The notes under the pieces are model-generated. The model saw nothing but the letters and a program-made list of their open reading frames with translations, did not search any database and was not told where the DNA came from. Both the position numbers and the translations under genes were made by a program. A stretch of DNA of 64,000 bases from Streptomonospora nanhaiensis. Its GTDB lineage: Bacteria > Actinomycetota > Actinomycetes > Streptosporangiales > Streptosporangiaceae. The stretch lies in the NCBI RefSeq assembly GCF_026642255.1, contig NZ_CP113264.1:6262001-6326000 (forward strand), given 5' to 3'. Positions 31,166-45,386 of the stretch are shown here, piece by piece (the first letter of the stretch is position 1; each line of letters opens with the position of its first letter).

Positions 31166-32230
31166 TTGACACCCCCCACCTCCCCCGCCTTTCGCGTGCG
31201 CCTTTCCCGGACCCGGTTCCTGGGCGCGGCCACCCTCTCCCTGACCGCCGCGGCCGCCCTGGTCGTCTCCGCCGGTGCGGCCCAGGCCCAGCCGGCGCCC
31301 GTGGACACCGCTCTCGCGACCGCTCCCAACGTGGAGGTCACCGCGGACGGCGCCGCCGAGTCCCTGCCCGGCGCAGCACCCGGAACGGCGGCCGAGGACG
31401 TGCTCGCCGACGCGGTCGTCGCCGACGTCCTGGAGGCCCGGGGCACCGGGCTCTCCGCCCTCGACGCCCGGGACCGCGACGTCCGGATCGACATCCGGGA
31501 GGCCTCGGACGGCTCCGCCTTCGGTGTCGCCATCGTGACCGCGCCCATGGGCTCGGAGGAGAGCCCCTACGCCTGGCTGTTCGCCGCCGACCACGAGGGC
31601 TCGGAGTGGGCCGTCGGACTGGAGGGCACGGAGGAGTTCTCGGAGATCCTCTCGGCATCGACCCTGCTGGCCGAGGAGGAGCGGGAGGCCGTCGCCGCGT
31701 CCACGAACCCGGACGAGGTCTCCGCCTCCACCTACATCGGGGTGGGGCTGCCGTTCTCCATCGGCTCCTCGATGGTCATGACCGGCGGACCGCACGGCTT
31801 CAGCTCCGGCCACCCGTACAGCTCGGTGGACTTCGCCGGCGGCAACGGCCAGGCCCGTGCGGCCCGGGGCGGCTACGCCTACAGCCTCTGCACCGGCTGG
31901 ACCCGGGTGATCCACGACAACGGCTACTCCACGGACTACTACCACCTGGAGGACTACCAGTGGCTGCCCGGTAACAACGTCGGCGTCGGCCACTACCTCG
32001 GAAGGCAGGGCAACAGCCTCTGCGCCGGCGGCTCGACGACCGGCGCCCACATCCACTTCGCGCTGAGGGGCTACACCGACCCCAACGCGGCGGGCTGGTA
32101 CGTCCCCCTCCACGGCAGGACCCTGGGCGGCTGGACCTTCTACGAGGGCGCCGCCTACGGCGGATACGTCTACCGGAGCGGCGTGGGCACGGTCTACCCC
32201 GGCGGCTCGGTGTACAACTACGGGTTCTAG
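31166..32230 (+). CDS. Secreted M23 (beta-lytic/LasA-type) metallopeptidase
   Basis: This 354-residue exported zinc peptidase is expected to cut peptidoglycan cross-bridges or Gly-rich peptides. A signal peptide (residues 1-38; basic RVRLSRTRF then a long hydrophobic run ending AGAAQA) precedes a ~150-residue propeptide and the M23 domain (about 190-350). Zinc ligands are visible in GHPYSSVDFAGG (HxxxD) and AHIHFAL (HxH), with HDNGYSTDYYHLEDY between, as in Lysobacter beta-lytic protease. The start is TTG at 31166: AAGGAG lies five bases before it and no ATG/GTG fits the signal peptide. It is a single gene ending near the rRNA operon. Confidence 0.87.
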   Translation: MTPPTSPAFRVRLSRTRFLGAATLSLTAAAALVVSAGAAQAQPAPVDTALATAPNVEVTADGAAESLPGAAPGTAAEDVLADAVVADVLEARGTGLSALDARDRDVRIDIREASDGSAFGVAIVTAPMGSEESPYAWLFAADHEGSEWAVGLEGTEEFSEILSASTLLAEEEREAVAASTNPDEVSASTYIGVGLPFSIGSSMVMTGGPHGFSSGHPYSSVDFAGGNGQARAARGGYAYSLCTGWTRVIHDNGYSTDYYHLEDYQWLPGNNVGVGHYLGRQGNSLCAGGSTTGAHIHFALRGYTDPNAAGWYVPLHGRTLGGWTFYEGAAYGGYVYRSGVGTVYPGGSVYNYGF

Positions 32231-32282
32231 AAACACCGGGTTCCAGAAACACTCTTTTCACAAACGCACAAACATGCGCACG

Positions 32283-32318
32283 AAAAAGGAGGGGGCCGCC
32301 CACAAGGCAACCCCCTCC
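32283..32318 (-). terminator. Intrinsic terminator of the rRNA operon
   Basis: GGAGGGGG (32288-32295) pairs with CCCCCTCC (32311-32318), and on the minus strand the stem is followed by five T residues (32283-32287). Confidence 0.88.
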
Positions 32319-32329
32319 CCTACAAAAAA

Positions 32330-32446
32330 CCGTGGCAGCGACCTACTCTCCCACCCCACCACAGGGCAGTACCATCAGCGCAAGGAGACTTAACGACCGG
32401 GTTCGGAAAGAGACCGGGTGTGACCCTCCAGCAATAACCACCACGG
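32330..32446 (-). rRNA. 5S ribosomal RNA
   Basis: A 117-base gene whose ends pair (CCGTGG/CCACGG) carries the conserved 5S segments CGAACCCGGTCGTTAAG and GGTGGGAGAGTAGGTCGC on the minus strand. It is the last gene of the operon. Confidence 0.95.
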
Positions 32447-32554
32447 AAACCAACAACCCACCAGACCCACACCCCACACCACAACCCAGTGCAAGGGGAT
32501 CACAGCGAGCCGAAACTCCGTGAAAAGTGTGCGCGAACATCCAATTATCTGCAG

Positions 32555-37510
<4,956 letters not shown>

Positions 37511-37785
37511 GGTCATACCATCCGTCCCGGCGACCGTGAGGTCGGCCTGGGGCGGATAAACCTAGAAGTAATCCTGACCAACCAGGTTGCCCTGGTTAAT
37601 CAAAGGAACCCTTCACACCGAACCACTGTTCGGGTGACGGGGCCAAAACAAACATGGCTTAAAGAAAATCAAACACGCGCTGTTGAGTTCTCAAGAAACA
37701 ACCGCTCTTCCCGTACAAGCGCCAGCCGTTCCGGCCGTCTGCTCTTCCGTGGAAGGCGTCTGCGTTTCCGCTTTGTTGTGTCTTT
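37511..37785 (-). other. rRNA leader region
   Basis: This is the transcribed leader between the promoter and 16S. At 37681-37702, minus strand, TTTCTTGAGAACTCAACAG matches the conserved boxA-like antitermination/processing element of actinobacterial rRNA leaders. No gene is supported. Confidence 0.65.
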
Positions 37786-37814
37786 ACTTTATCAGGTGTT
37801 CCGCGCCCCGCCAA
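37786..37814 (-). promoter_or_regulatory. rRNA operon promoter
   Basis: On the minus strand TTGGCG (37809-37814) and TAAAGT (37786-37791) are exactly 17 bases apart, about 280 bases before 16S. This is a good housekeeping promoter; further upstream promoters are possible. Confidence 0.6.
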
Positions 37815-38142
37815 ATCGGCGGTTTGTGGTGGTTCTGATCGGGGTAAAGCCCGTTTGCTTCGTCTGCTTTTGTCCGAATGGACTGGGCTTTTGAAGCGAC
37901 TCCCTGAGTTTACATGGCCCGAACAGTGCTCGAACCGCGAGGCTCGGAGGACCGTACCGGTGATGACTCTGGGAGAGACCGGCCCGTCCGCGGAGATTCC
38001 GCGTCCGTCTCGCTCGGTCTTGACCAACTGTACCCCTGCGCCGGAGTCCTCGTGACGCGTTCCGGGGAATCCGTCCGTGTGGTGTGTCCCGCTCCCCTCC
38101 GCCCGCGCGGGCGGGACCGGGACACACCGGCACACGTCGGCG
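37815..38142. other. Region between pcrA and the rRNA promoter
   Basis: About 330 bases with no supported gene. They hold the pcrA terminator hairpin (38081-38128) and the upstream part of the rRNA promoter region, which is comparatively AT-rich near 37830-37900, as expected for UP-like elements. Confidence 0.45.
38081..38128 (-). terminator. Terminator of pcrA
   Basis: An 11-bp outer stem (GGTGTGTCCCG 38081-38091 with CGGGACACACC 38118-38128) encloses a second GC palindrome around 38098-38114. It starts 15 bases beyond the pcrA stop. Confidence 0.7.
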
Positions 38143-40473
38143 TCAGAGCTTCTCGATCGGGGCGTACTTGACGAGGAAGTCCTTCTCGCCGATGTCGGCG
38201 CCGAAGTCGATGCGGGCCTTGGTCTTGTCACCTGTGCCCTCGACGAGCTGTACCCGGCCCATGCCGAACGAGTCGTGGTTGACCAGGTCGCCCACGCCGA
38301 GCGTCGGCGCCTCCTTGCCGGCGCCGCGGCGCGGACCTCCGCCGAAGGTGCTGCCGAACCCGCCGGAACCGCGCCCGCCGCCGATGCCGCGGCTGGGCGG
38401 GGCGGCCAGGCTGGACTCCGCCCTGCGCCAGTCGACCAGGGAGGCGGGGATCTCGTCCAGGAACCGCGAACCCGGGTTGTAGGAGGGCGTTCCCCAAGCG
38501 CTGCGCACCGCCGCGCGGCTGACGTAGAGGAGCCGCTGGGCGCGGGTCAGGCCCACATAGGCCAGTCGCCGCTCCTCCTCAAGCTGCGTCTTGTCGCCCA
38601 GCGTGCGGGTGTGCGGGAAGACGCCGTCCTCCATGCCGGTGAGGAACACCGCGGGGAACTCCAGCCCCTTGGCCGCGTGCAGGGTCATCAGGGTGACGAC
38701 GCCGCCGGTGTCGTCCGCGTCGGGGATCTGGTCGGTGTCCGCGACGAGGGAGATCCGCTCCAGGAAGTCGACCAGCGTCGGCTCCCCGGGATCGAGGGTG
38801 CCGGAGGGGACGGCGCCGTCCTCCTCGTCCTCGTCCGGGGGCTCCTCCTCCAGGAGCGCGGCGAAGGTGTGCTCGAACTCCCTGGCCACGTCCACGAACT
38901 CCTCCAGGTTCTCCACCCGGCTCTCGTCCTGGAGGTCCTTGGACTCGGCGAGCTCGGAGAGGTACCCGGTCTTGCTCAGCACCGCCTCGACGACCTCGGC
39001 GGGCGTGCTGCCCGGCACCGCCTCGGCCAGCTCGTCGAGCAGGGCGGTGAAGTTCTGCACCGCCTTGACCGAGCGGGTCGCGATCCCCGGCGCCTCGTCC
39101 ACCCTGCGCAGCGCCCTGGAGAAGGAGATGCGCTCGCGTGCGGCGAACAGCTCCACCGCCTCCTCCGCCCGCGCCCCGATCCCGCGCTTGGGCACGTTGA
39201 GGATGCGCCGCAGGCTGACCGTGTCCTCGGGGTTGGCCAGCACCCGCAGGTAGGCGAGGATGTCGCGGATCTCCTTGCGCTCGTAGAAGCGCACGCCGCC
39301 GACGATCTTGTACGGCAGGCCGGTGCGGATGAACACGTCCTCGAACACGCGGGACTGCGCGTTGGTCCGGTAGAACACGGCGACCTGGCTGGGCGTGACC
39401 GTGCCCTCGTCGGTGAGCTTGTCGATCTCGCCGACCACGAACGCGGCCTCGTCGTGCTCGTTGTCGGCGACGTAGCCGGTGATGGCCGGGCCGTCGCCCT
39501 GCTCGGACCACAGGTTCTTGGCCGGGCGCCCCTCGTTGCGGTCGATGACCGCGTTGGCCGCCGAGAGGATGTTCTGGGTGGAGCGGTAGTTCTGCTCCAG
39601 GAGGATGGTCCGCGCGCTGGGGAAGTCCCGCTCGAACTCCAGGATGTTGCGGATGGTCGCGCCGCGGAACGCGTAGATGGACTGGTCCGCGTCGCCGACC
39701 ACGCACAGCTCGGCGGGCGGCACCACGCCGGTGTCGGAGTCCTCGGCCGCGCCGACCAGCTCGCGGACGAACGCGTACTGGGCGTGGTTGGTGTCCTGGT
39801 ACTCGTCGACCATGACGTGTCGGAAGCGGCGCCGGTAGTACTCGGCGACGTCCGGGAACATCTGGAAGAGGTTGACGGTGACCATGATCAGGTCGTCGAA
39901 GTCCATGGCGCCCGCCTCGTGCAGGCGCCGCTGGTAGAGCTGGTAGGCCTCCGCCAGCTTCTTCTCCTGCTCGGTCTGGGCCTGCTCGGCGGCCGTGTCG
40001 TAGTCGACCAGCTCGTTCTTGAGGTTGGACACCTGGAAGGAGAACGACTTGGGCGGGAACCGCTTGGGGTCGAGGTCCATCTCCTTGCAGACCAGCTGCA
40101 TCAGCCGCGCGGAGTCCGCGGAGTCGTAGATGGTGAAGCTGCTGGGGTAGCCGAGCCTGTGCGCCTCCCTGCGCAGGATGCGCACGCACGCCGAGTGGAA
40201 CGTCATCGTCCACATGGTGTTCGCGGCACGGACGCCGAGGAGGGCCTGGATGCGCTCCTTCATCTCGGCGGCGGCCTTGTTGGTGAAGGTGATCGCGAGG
40301 ATCTCACCGGGGCGGACGCCGCGCTCGGCCATGAGGTGGGCGATGCGGTGCGTCAGGACGCGGGTCTTGCCCGATCCGGCGCCCGCCACGATCAGGAGCG
40401 GTGCGCCGCTGTGGGTGACGGCGTCGCGCTGGGGACCGTTCAGACCTTCGAGAAGCTGCTCTTGGGAGGACAC
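38143..40473 (-). CDS. pcrA: ATP-dependent DNA helicase PcrA/UvrD
   Basis: This 776-residue superfamily 1A helicase (3'-5') acts in nucleotide excision repair and replication restart. Motifs are clear: Q-motif LNGPQRDAV at residues 10-18, Walker A IVAGAGSGKTRVLTHRIAHL near 30, AITFTNKAAAEMKERI, Walker B VDEYQDTNHAQYAFV near 225, VGDADQSIYAFRGA near 260, QNYRST near 290, and VTLMTLHAAKGLEFPAVFL near 590. The C-terminus ends in the RNA polymerase-binding Tudor-like domain (VGDLVNHDSFGMGRV). It is transcribed away from the nucleoside hydrolase gene and toward the rRNA operon. Confidence 0.95.
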   Translation of the reverse strand: MSSQEQLLEGLNGPQRDAVTHSGAPLLIVAGAGSGKTRVLTHRIAHLMAERGVRPGEILAITFTNKAAAEMKERIQALLGVRAANTMWTMTFHSACVRILRREAHRLGYPSSFTIYDSADSARLMQLVCKEMDLDPKRFPPKSFSFQVSNLKNELVDYDTAAEQAQTEQEKKLAEAYQLYQRRLHEAGAMDFDDLIMVTVNLFQMFPDVAEYYRRRFRHVMVDEYQDTNHAQYAFVRELVGAAEDSDTGVVPPAELCVVGDADQSIYAFRGATIRNILEFERDFPSARTILLEQNYRSTQNILSAANAVIDRNEGRPAKNLWSEQGDGPAITGYVADNEHDEAAFVVGEIDKLTDEGTVTPSQVAVFYRTNAQSRVFEDVFIRTGLPYKIVGGVRFYERKEIRDILAYLRVLANPEDTVSLRRILNVPKRGIGARAEEAVELFAARERISFSRALRRVDEAPGIATRSVKAVQNFTALLDELAEAVPGSTPAEVVEAVLSKTGYLSELAESKDLQDESRVENLEEFVDVAREFEHTFAALLEEEPPDEDEEDGAVPSGTLDPGEPTLVDFLERISLVADTDQIPDADDTGGVVTLMTLHAAKGLEFPAVFLTGMEDGVFPHTRTLGDKTQLEEERRLAYVGLTRAQRLLYVSRAAVRSAWGTPSYNPGSRFLDEIPASLVDWRRAESSLAAPPSRGIGGGRGSGGFGSTFGGGPRRGAGKEAPTLGVGDLVNHDSFGMGRVQLVEGTGDKTKARIDFGADIGEKDFLVKYAPIEKL

Positions 40474-40641
40474 TCCTCCAGGTTACGGCCGCCCGGGGAC
40501 GGCGGTGTCCCGGTCACCGGAGGCGCCTCCGCACGCTCTGCCCGTTTCGCGGGTGAAAGTGCGCTGACCGGCGGCCTAGGCTGTTTTAGTACGGGTCCCC
40601 GGTGGGGGACCGCGGTTGTCTCGGGGGGAGTTTCCTTGACC

Positions 40642-41571
40642 ATGCGTGTGTTCGTCGACTGCGATCCGGGGATCGACGACGCCGTCGCTCTCGCCTACCT
40701 GGCCGCGCGCCCGGAGGTGGAGATCGTCGGGATCGGTGCGGTCTTCGGCAACAACAGCGTCGACATCACGGCGGACAACGCGCTGCGGCTCCTGGAGCTG
40801 TACGGCCGTCCGGACGTGCCCGTGGCGGTCGGCGCCGCCCGGCCGCTGGTGCAGGCTCCCCGCCTCGCCGCGCACGTCCACGGCGGCAACGGCCTGGGCG
40901 ACGTGGAGCTGCCCGCGCCCGCGGGCAAGCCGATCGCGGAGTCCGCTGCCGAGCTGCTGGTGCGTCTGGTCCGCGAGGCCCCGGGGGAGATCGACGTCCT
41001 GGCGGTGGGCCCGCTCACCAACATCGCGATCGCGCTGGGGCTGGAGCCGCGGCTGCCGGAGCTGGTGCGGCGCCTCGTGGTGATGGGGGGCGCGGTGCGG
41101 GCCCCCGGCAACGTGACCTCGCACGCCGAGGCGAACATCAACAACGACCCCGAGGCCGCGGAGGCGGTGTTCGCGGCCGGGTTCGACCTGGACCTGGTGG
41201 CGCTGGACATCACCATGAAGACGGTGGCGACGCCCGAGTGGCTGTCCGACCTGCGGTCGGTGCCGGGTGAGCGCGCCGAGCGCACGTCGGCGTTCCTGGA
41301 CTTCTACGCGGACTTCTACACGGGGATCTTCGGCGTCCGCCAGTGCGCGATGCACGATCCGCTGGCCGCCGCGGTCCTGGTGGACGGGCACCTGGTGACG
41401 GACTCGTTCGAGGCGCCGCTGCGGGTGGAGCTCTCCGGCGGGCTCACGCGCGGGATGACCGTCGCCGACCTGCGCCCGCGTCCGGGGGCCGACGACCGCC
41501 GGCCCGCCCGGGTGGTCACGGGGGTGGCGGAGGCGGAGTTCCTCACCAGGATGATGGACTCCCTGCGCTGA
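40642..41571 (+). CDS. Nucleoside hydrolase (inosine/uridine-preferring family)
   Basis: This 309-residue enzyme cleaves the N-glycosidic bond of nucleosides to base and ribose. The calcium-binding motif DCDPGIDDA is at residues 6-14, with VGPLTNIAIAL near 115, VVMGGAV near 145, NINNDPEAAEAVF near 165 and the terminal MHDPLAAA near 235, all diagnostic. A TTG at 40636 has better spacing from the GGGGAG at 40625-40630 and would add two residues. It is divergent from pcrA and ends at a shared terminator. Confidence 0.9.
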   Translation: MRVFVDCDPGIDDAVALAYLAARPEVEIVGIGAVFGNNSVDITADNALRLLELYGRPDVPVAVGAARPLVQAPRLAAHVHGGNGLGDVELPAPAGKPIAESAAELLVRLVREAPGEIDVLAVGPLTNIAIALGLEPRLPELVRRLVVMGGAVRAPGNVTSHAEANINNDPEAAEAVFAAGFDLDLVALDITMKTVATPEWLSDLRSVPGERAERTSAFLDFYADFYTGIFGVRQCAMHDPLAAAVLVDGHLVTDSFEAPLRVELSGGLTRGMTVADLRPRPGADDRRPARVVTGVAEAEFLTRMMDSLR

Positions 41572-41576
41572 CGCGC

Positions 41577-41613
41577 CGACGGCGGTCGCCCCCCGGGGGG
41601 GCGGCCGCCGTCG
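41577..41613. terminator. Bidirectional terminator
   Basis: CGACGGCGG and a CGCCCCC run pair with GGGGGCG and CCGCCGTCG in one long hairpin with a single mismatch. It lies between the converging nucleoside hydrolase and response regulator genes. Confidence 0.7.
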
Positions 41614-41678
41614 CCGTTCGCACGGCGGGTACGCGGCGTCCCTCCGGCCGGGGCGGGCCCCGCCCCGGCGGAAGCGCG

Positions 41679-42350
41679 TCAGACGAGCCGGCGGGCCGTC
41701 GCCCACCTGCTCAGCTCGTGCCGGTTGGAGAGCTGGAGCTTGCGCAGGACCGAGGACACGTGCGTCTCCACCGTCTTGACGGAGATGAACAGTTCCTTGG
41801 CCACCTCTTTGTACGCGTAGCCGCGCGCGATGTGCCGCAGCACCTCGCGCTCGCGCTGGGTGAGGCGGTCCAGCTCGGGGTCGACCGGCGGGGCGTCGGT
41901 CGCGGAGAACGCGTCCAGCACGAAACCGGCCAGGCGCGGCGAGAAGACCGCGTCGCCGTCGGCCACGCGCACGATGGCGTTGGCCAGCTCCTTGCCGGAG
42001 ATGGTCTTGGTGACGTAGCCGCGGGCGCCGCCCCGCACCACGCCGATGACGTCCTCCGCCGCGTCGGAGACCGACAGCGCGAGGAAGCGGATCTGCGGGT
42101 GCTGTGACAGGACCCTGCGCAGCACCTCCACACCGCCGCCGCCGGGCAGGTGGACGTCCAGGAGGACGAGGTCGGGCTTCTGCTCCCCGATGACGTGCAC
42201 GGCGCTGTCGACGTCCCCGGCCTCCCCGACGACGTCGACGGCGTCGCCCAGTTCGCCACGTACCCCGCTGCGGAACAGCCGGTGGTCGTCCACGATCACG
42301 ACGCGGGGCACCGCGTCACCGTCACTGAAGGTCGTGCTCTCGTCTCCCAC
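41679..42350 (-). CDS. NarL/LuxR family response regulator
   Basis: This protein of about 223 residues has a receiver domain (VVIVDDHRLFRSGVRGEL; phosphoacceptor aspartate in LVLLDVHLPGGGG near residue 65; conserved lysine in YVTKTISGKEL) and a C-terminal LuxR helix-turn-helix (LTQREREVLRHIARGYAYKE, then VKTVETHVSSVLRKL). GTG 42350 and GTG 42368 are both possible starts, neither with a strong ribosome site. It follows the PspC-histidine kinase gene on the same strand by about 100-120 bases and is its evident partner. Likely targets include the divergent PspC operon. Confidence 0.9.
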   Translation of the reverse strand: MGDESTTFSDGDAVPRVVIVDDHRLFRSGVRGELGDAVDVVGEAGDVDSAVHVIGEQKPDLVLLDVHLPGGGGVEVLRRVLSQHPQIRFLALSVSDAAEDVIGVVRGGARGYVTKTISGKELANAIVRVADGDAVFSPRLAGFVLDAFSATDAPPVDPELDRLTQREREVLRHIARGYAYKEVAKELFISVKTVETHVSSVLRKLQLSNRHELSRWATARRLV

Positions 42351-42471
42351 ACCCTGGACTCTACCCACGTCGGGGGGCGGGGGACAGCGGCGCCCGGGGT
42401 CGCGGCGCCCGTTGTCCGCATCCGGTCGGCGGACGGCGCCCCGGGGTCCTCCCTCTCGGCTCCGGCCGGCG

Positions 42472-43686
42472 CTACGCCTCCGGGATGCGGGCCATGCGGA
42501 GCTGCACCTCGGTGCCCTCGCCCGGACCGGTGCGGATGCGCGCGGAGCCGCCGTGGCGCTCCATCCGGCCGAGGATGGATCCGCGCACGCCCATGCGGTC
42601 CTCGGGGATGTCGTCCATGTCGAACCCGGCGCCCCGGTCGCGGACGAACACGAGCACCTCGTCCTGGTCGACCTCGCCGAACACGGAGATGCTGTCGGTG
42701 CCCGCGTACTTGGAGGCGTTGACCATGGCCTCGCGGGCGGCGCGGAGCATCGCGGAGAGGGCGTCGTCCATGGGGCAGTCGCCCACGCACACCACCTCGA
42801 TGGGGACGCCGTGCTCCTCCTCGACCTCGGCCGCGACGCGTTCGAGCGCGGGCGACACGGTGGTGTCGGCGTCGGCGGGCCGCTGGTAGAGCCAGCTGCG
42901 CAGGGCCCGCTCCTGGACGCGGGCGAGGCGCTGGACCTCCCGCGGGTCCTCGGCCCGGCGCTGGATGAGCGTGAGGGTGTGCAGGACGGAGTCGTGGATG
43001 TGGGCGGCGAGTTCGGCGCGCTCGGCGTTGCGGATGCGCTCGCGGCGCTCCTGGTCGCGTTCGCGGACCAGTCCGATGATCCACGGCGCGGCGATCAGGG
43101 AGACCCCGGCGAGGAGGGTGAAGGCGAAGGTCAGGCCGGCGCGGGCGTTCTGGAGCTGTTCCTGGAAGACGAGGAAGCCGATGACGCCGACCACGACCAG
43201 GAGGACGCCCGTCCCGGCGCGCATGACGCCCTTGCCGCCCCGGTCCCCCCTGCCGACGGCGCTGGTCATCCACTCGTCGCGCTGGGAGGGGTTGGCCTGC
43301 TGCCAGAGGATGATCCCTCCGAGCGTCCCGAACACCACGAACCAGAGCAGGGGGTCGAACACCCCGCCGAAGAGCAGGAACAGGAAGCCGAGCGCCGCGG
43401 CGAGGCCGACGTAGGCGATCAGCTGGGAGATGTCGCGGCCCTTGCGCCGGCCCTCCGCCTCACCGGGTCCGCGCTCGTCCCCGTCCTCCGGGTCGGCGGG
43501 GACGAAGAAGTACAGGGCGACGTACACGGCGAGGCCCATGCCGCCGACGGACAGGGCCATGAAGGCGAGGCGGACGACCACCGGGTCGAGTCCGAGGTGC
43601 CGGGCCAGTCCGGCGGCGACCCCTCCGAGGAGCCTGCCTTCCACCGCGCGGGTGAGCCGCGGGGTGTCCGCGGCCGTTGCTGCCAC
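42472..43686 (-). CDS. Sensor histidine kinase with N-terminal PspC domain
   Basis: This 404-residue membrane kinase begins with a PspC domain (residues 10-66: LTRAVEGRLLGGVAAGLARH, then a membrane helix ending YVALYFFVPADPED). Four further membrane helices follow (about 87-130 and 158-206). The HisKA_3 dimerisation domain has the phospho-accepting His231 in AELAAHIHDSVLHTLTLIQ, and the HATPase domain has EAMVNASKYAG, VFVRDRGAGFDMDDI and GVRGSILGRMERHGG. PspC-fused kinases probably sense membrane or cell-wall stress. The response regulator lies just downstream, and a second PspC protein is divergently encoded 210 bases away. Confidence 0.9.
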   Translation of the reverse strand: MAATAADTPRLTRAVEGRLLGGVAAGLARHLGLDPVVVRLAFMALSVGGMGLAVYVALYFFVPADPEDGDERGPGEAEGRRKGRDISQLIAYVGLAAALGFLFLLFGGVFDPLLWFVVFGTLGGIILWQQANPSQRDEWMTSAVGRGDRGGKGVMRAGTGVLLVVVGVIGFLVFQEQLQNARAGLTFAFTLLAGVSLIAAPWIIGLVRERDQERRERIRNAERAELAAHIHDSVLHTLTLIQRRAEDPREVQRLARVQERALRSWLYQRPADADTTVSPALERVAAEVEEEHGVPIEVVCVGDCPMDDALSAMLRAAREAMVNASKYAGTDSISVFGEVDQDEVLVFVRDRGAGFDMDDIPEDRMGVRGSILGRMERHGGSARIRTGPGEGTEVQLRMARIPEA

Positions 43687-43895
43687 CGCCCGATCACCGC
43701 TTTCCGTCGCGTGGCGCGGGGTGTGCGCGCCGCTCGTGTGTCCTGTGCTCCAGGATGCCCTCCGTGGGAGGTGTTCGGCATCCGGGGCGCGTCCCTGGTC
43801 CTGCCCTGGCCCCGGTCAGGGTGTGTTCAGGGTCGTCCCGGATGCCGTGGCGCGTGGTTTCGGGTGACCATGGGTGGGTGAGGAAGGTGCGGTGA

Positions 43896-45386
43896 GTGAC
43901 CATGGCTGACGATCCGACTCCCGGCGGTCCGGGGGGCGGCGCGTTCCCGGCGCCCGGTTCCCCGGGAGCCGCGGAGGGCGTGCCCCGGGCCGCCGCCGAG
44001 GCGCGCCCGGAGGCTTCGGGGCGCGAGATCCGCAAGGGGGACGAGGACCGGGTCCTCGCCGGTGTGTGCGCGGGCCTGGGCCGGTACACGGGGGTCGATC
44101 CCGTGGTGTGGCGGACGGGGTTCGTGCTGACCGCGTTCGCCGGGGGCGCCGGCCTGCTGCTCTACACCGGCGCGTGGATGCTGATGCGCGGGCCGGAGGG
44201 AGGTCCGGCGACGTTCGAGCAGATGCTGAACCGGAGCTTCCCCTCGCGTGCGGTGCCGAAGCTGCTGGCCGTCGGGTTGGCGGTGGCGACGGCGTTCAGC
44301 CTGGTGGGCGGCCTGGGGTGGTCGACCCTGGTGCTGGCGGTACCGCTGGTGCTGGGGCTGCTGACGGCGCGCAACCGCGGGGTGGACCTGCGGGCGGCGT
44401 TCGCGGAACTGCGGCAGGACCTGGCGTCGAAGGAGCCGCCGCCCGCGGCCCCGGTGTCGGGGCCGTCCCCGACCTACTACAACCCGGCCCAGCCGTGGGC
44501 GTCCGCCCCGCAGGGCCCGGTGGACCTGGCGGTGGTGGCGGAGCGTTCCGCGCACGCCGACGGGTCGGGAGCGGCGGGGGAGGACGACGACGCGGAGGAG
44601 GGGCCCGGCGGACGGCACGGGGGCAGCGGTTCTTCCGCCGTCGACCCGGACCGGGACACCGGCGGGACGTGCCGCAGGGGTGCGCCGCTGGCGTCGTTCG
44701 CCCTGTGGACGGTCGTCGCCGGGGCCGTCCTGGTCCCGTTGGCCGTGTTCGGCTGGTCGTCCTCGCTGTGGAGCGCGCAGACGGCGACGCTGCTGTTCGG
44801 CCCGGAGACGGGCGTGTTCTTCCTCGCCGGGGTCCTGGCGGTGATCGGCCTCTGCTCGCTGGTCGGCGCCTGGGCCGGCGATCCCCGCGGCCTGGTGTCC
44901 ATGGGGCTGGTGGCCGCCCTGGCGCTCGCGCTGGCGTCGGTGACCGACCTCACCCGGGTGCGGATCGGCGGGGAGACCTGGCGTCCGGCCACGGTCGCCG
45001 AGGCCGAGGCGGGCGACCACCTGCTCACCGTGGGCTCGGGGACCCTGGACCTGACCGGCATCGGGGACCTGGGGCCCGGCGAGACCGCCGACGTGTCGCT
45101 GAGCGTGGGCGCCGGCCACCTGGAGGTACTCCTTCCGGAGGACGTCCGCGTCGCGTTCACTGCGGACGTCGGCCTCGGGATGGTGGACCTCGGAGGCACG
45201 GGGGACGGTGGTGAGCTGGTCGGGCACTCCCTCGTCCACGAGGAGGTGTACGAACCCGTCCCGGTCTCCGCGCCCGGCGGCGCGGCGGAAGGTCCGGCGG
45301 ACGGCGACGGGGCCGAACCCCCGTTGATCAACGTGCGCACCGATTCTCGGGTCGGGGTAGTGGAGGTACGGCATGGCGAAGCGTAG
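43896..45386 (+). CDS. PspC domain membrane protein with toastrack-like C-terminal domain
   Basis: This protein of 496 residues has a disordered Pro/Ala/Gly start, a PspC domain (about 44-98: RVLAGVCAGLGRYTGVDPVV), two further helices, a long acidic linker (Asp/Glu runs near 225-235), three more helices (about 265-355) and a C-terminal beta-rich domain (about 370-450: LTVGSGTLDLTGIG, VSLSVGAGHLEVLLPEDVRV). The last part resembles the LiaF/toastrack domains of envelope stress proteins. GTG 43896 has AGGAAGG eight bases upstream; ATG 43902 is an alternative. It is divergent from the PspC kinase and overlaps the next small gene by 14 bases. Confidence 0.85.
   Translation: MTMADDPTPGGPGGGAFPAPGSPGAAEGVPRAAAEARPEASGREIRKGDEDRVLAGVCAGLGRYTGVDPVVWRTGFVLTAFAGGAGLLLYTGAWMLMRGPEGGPATFEQMLNRSFPSRAVPKLLAVGLAVATAFSLVGGLGWSTLVLAVPLVLGLLTARNRGVDLRAAFAELRQDLASKEPPPAAPVSGPSPTYYNPAQPWASAPQGPVDLAVVAERSAHADGSGAAGEDDDAEEGPGGRHGGSGSSAVDPDRDTGGTCRRGAPLASFALWTVVAGAVLVPLAVFGWSSSLWSAQTATLLFGPETGVFFLAGVLAVIGLCSLVGAWAGDPRGLVSMGLVAALALALASVTDLTRVRIGGETWRPATVAEAEAGDHLLTVGSGTLDLTGIGDLGPGETADVSLSVGAGHLEVLLPEDVRVAFTADVGLGMVDLGGTGDGGELVGHSLVHEEVYEPVPVSAPGGAAEGPADGDGAEPPLINVRTDSRVGVVEVRHGEA

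Noticed and set aside
38077..40640. Plus-strand frame opposite pcrA joined to the nucleoside hydrolase
   Set aside because: The part before 40636 is antisense to pcrA; only the nucleoside hydrolase part is real.
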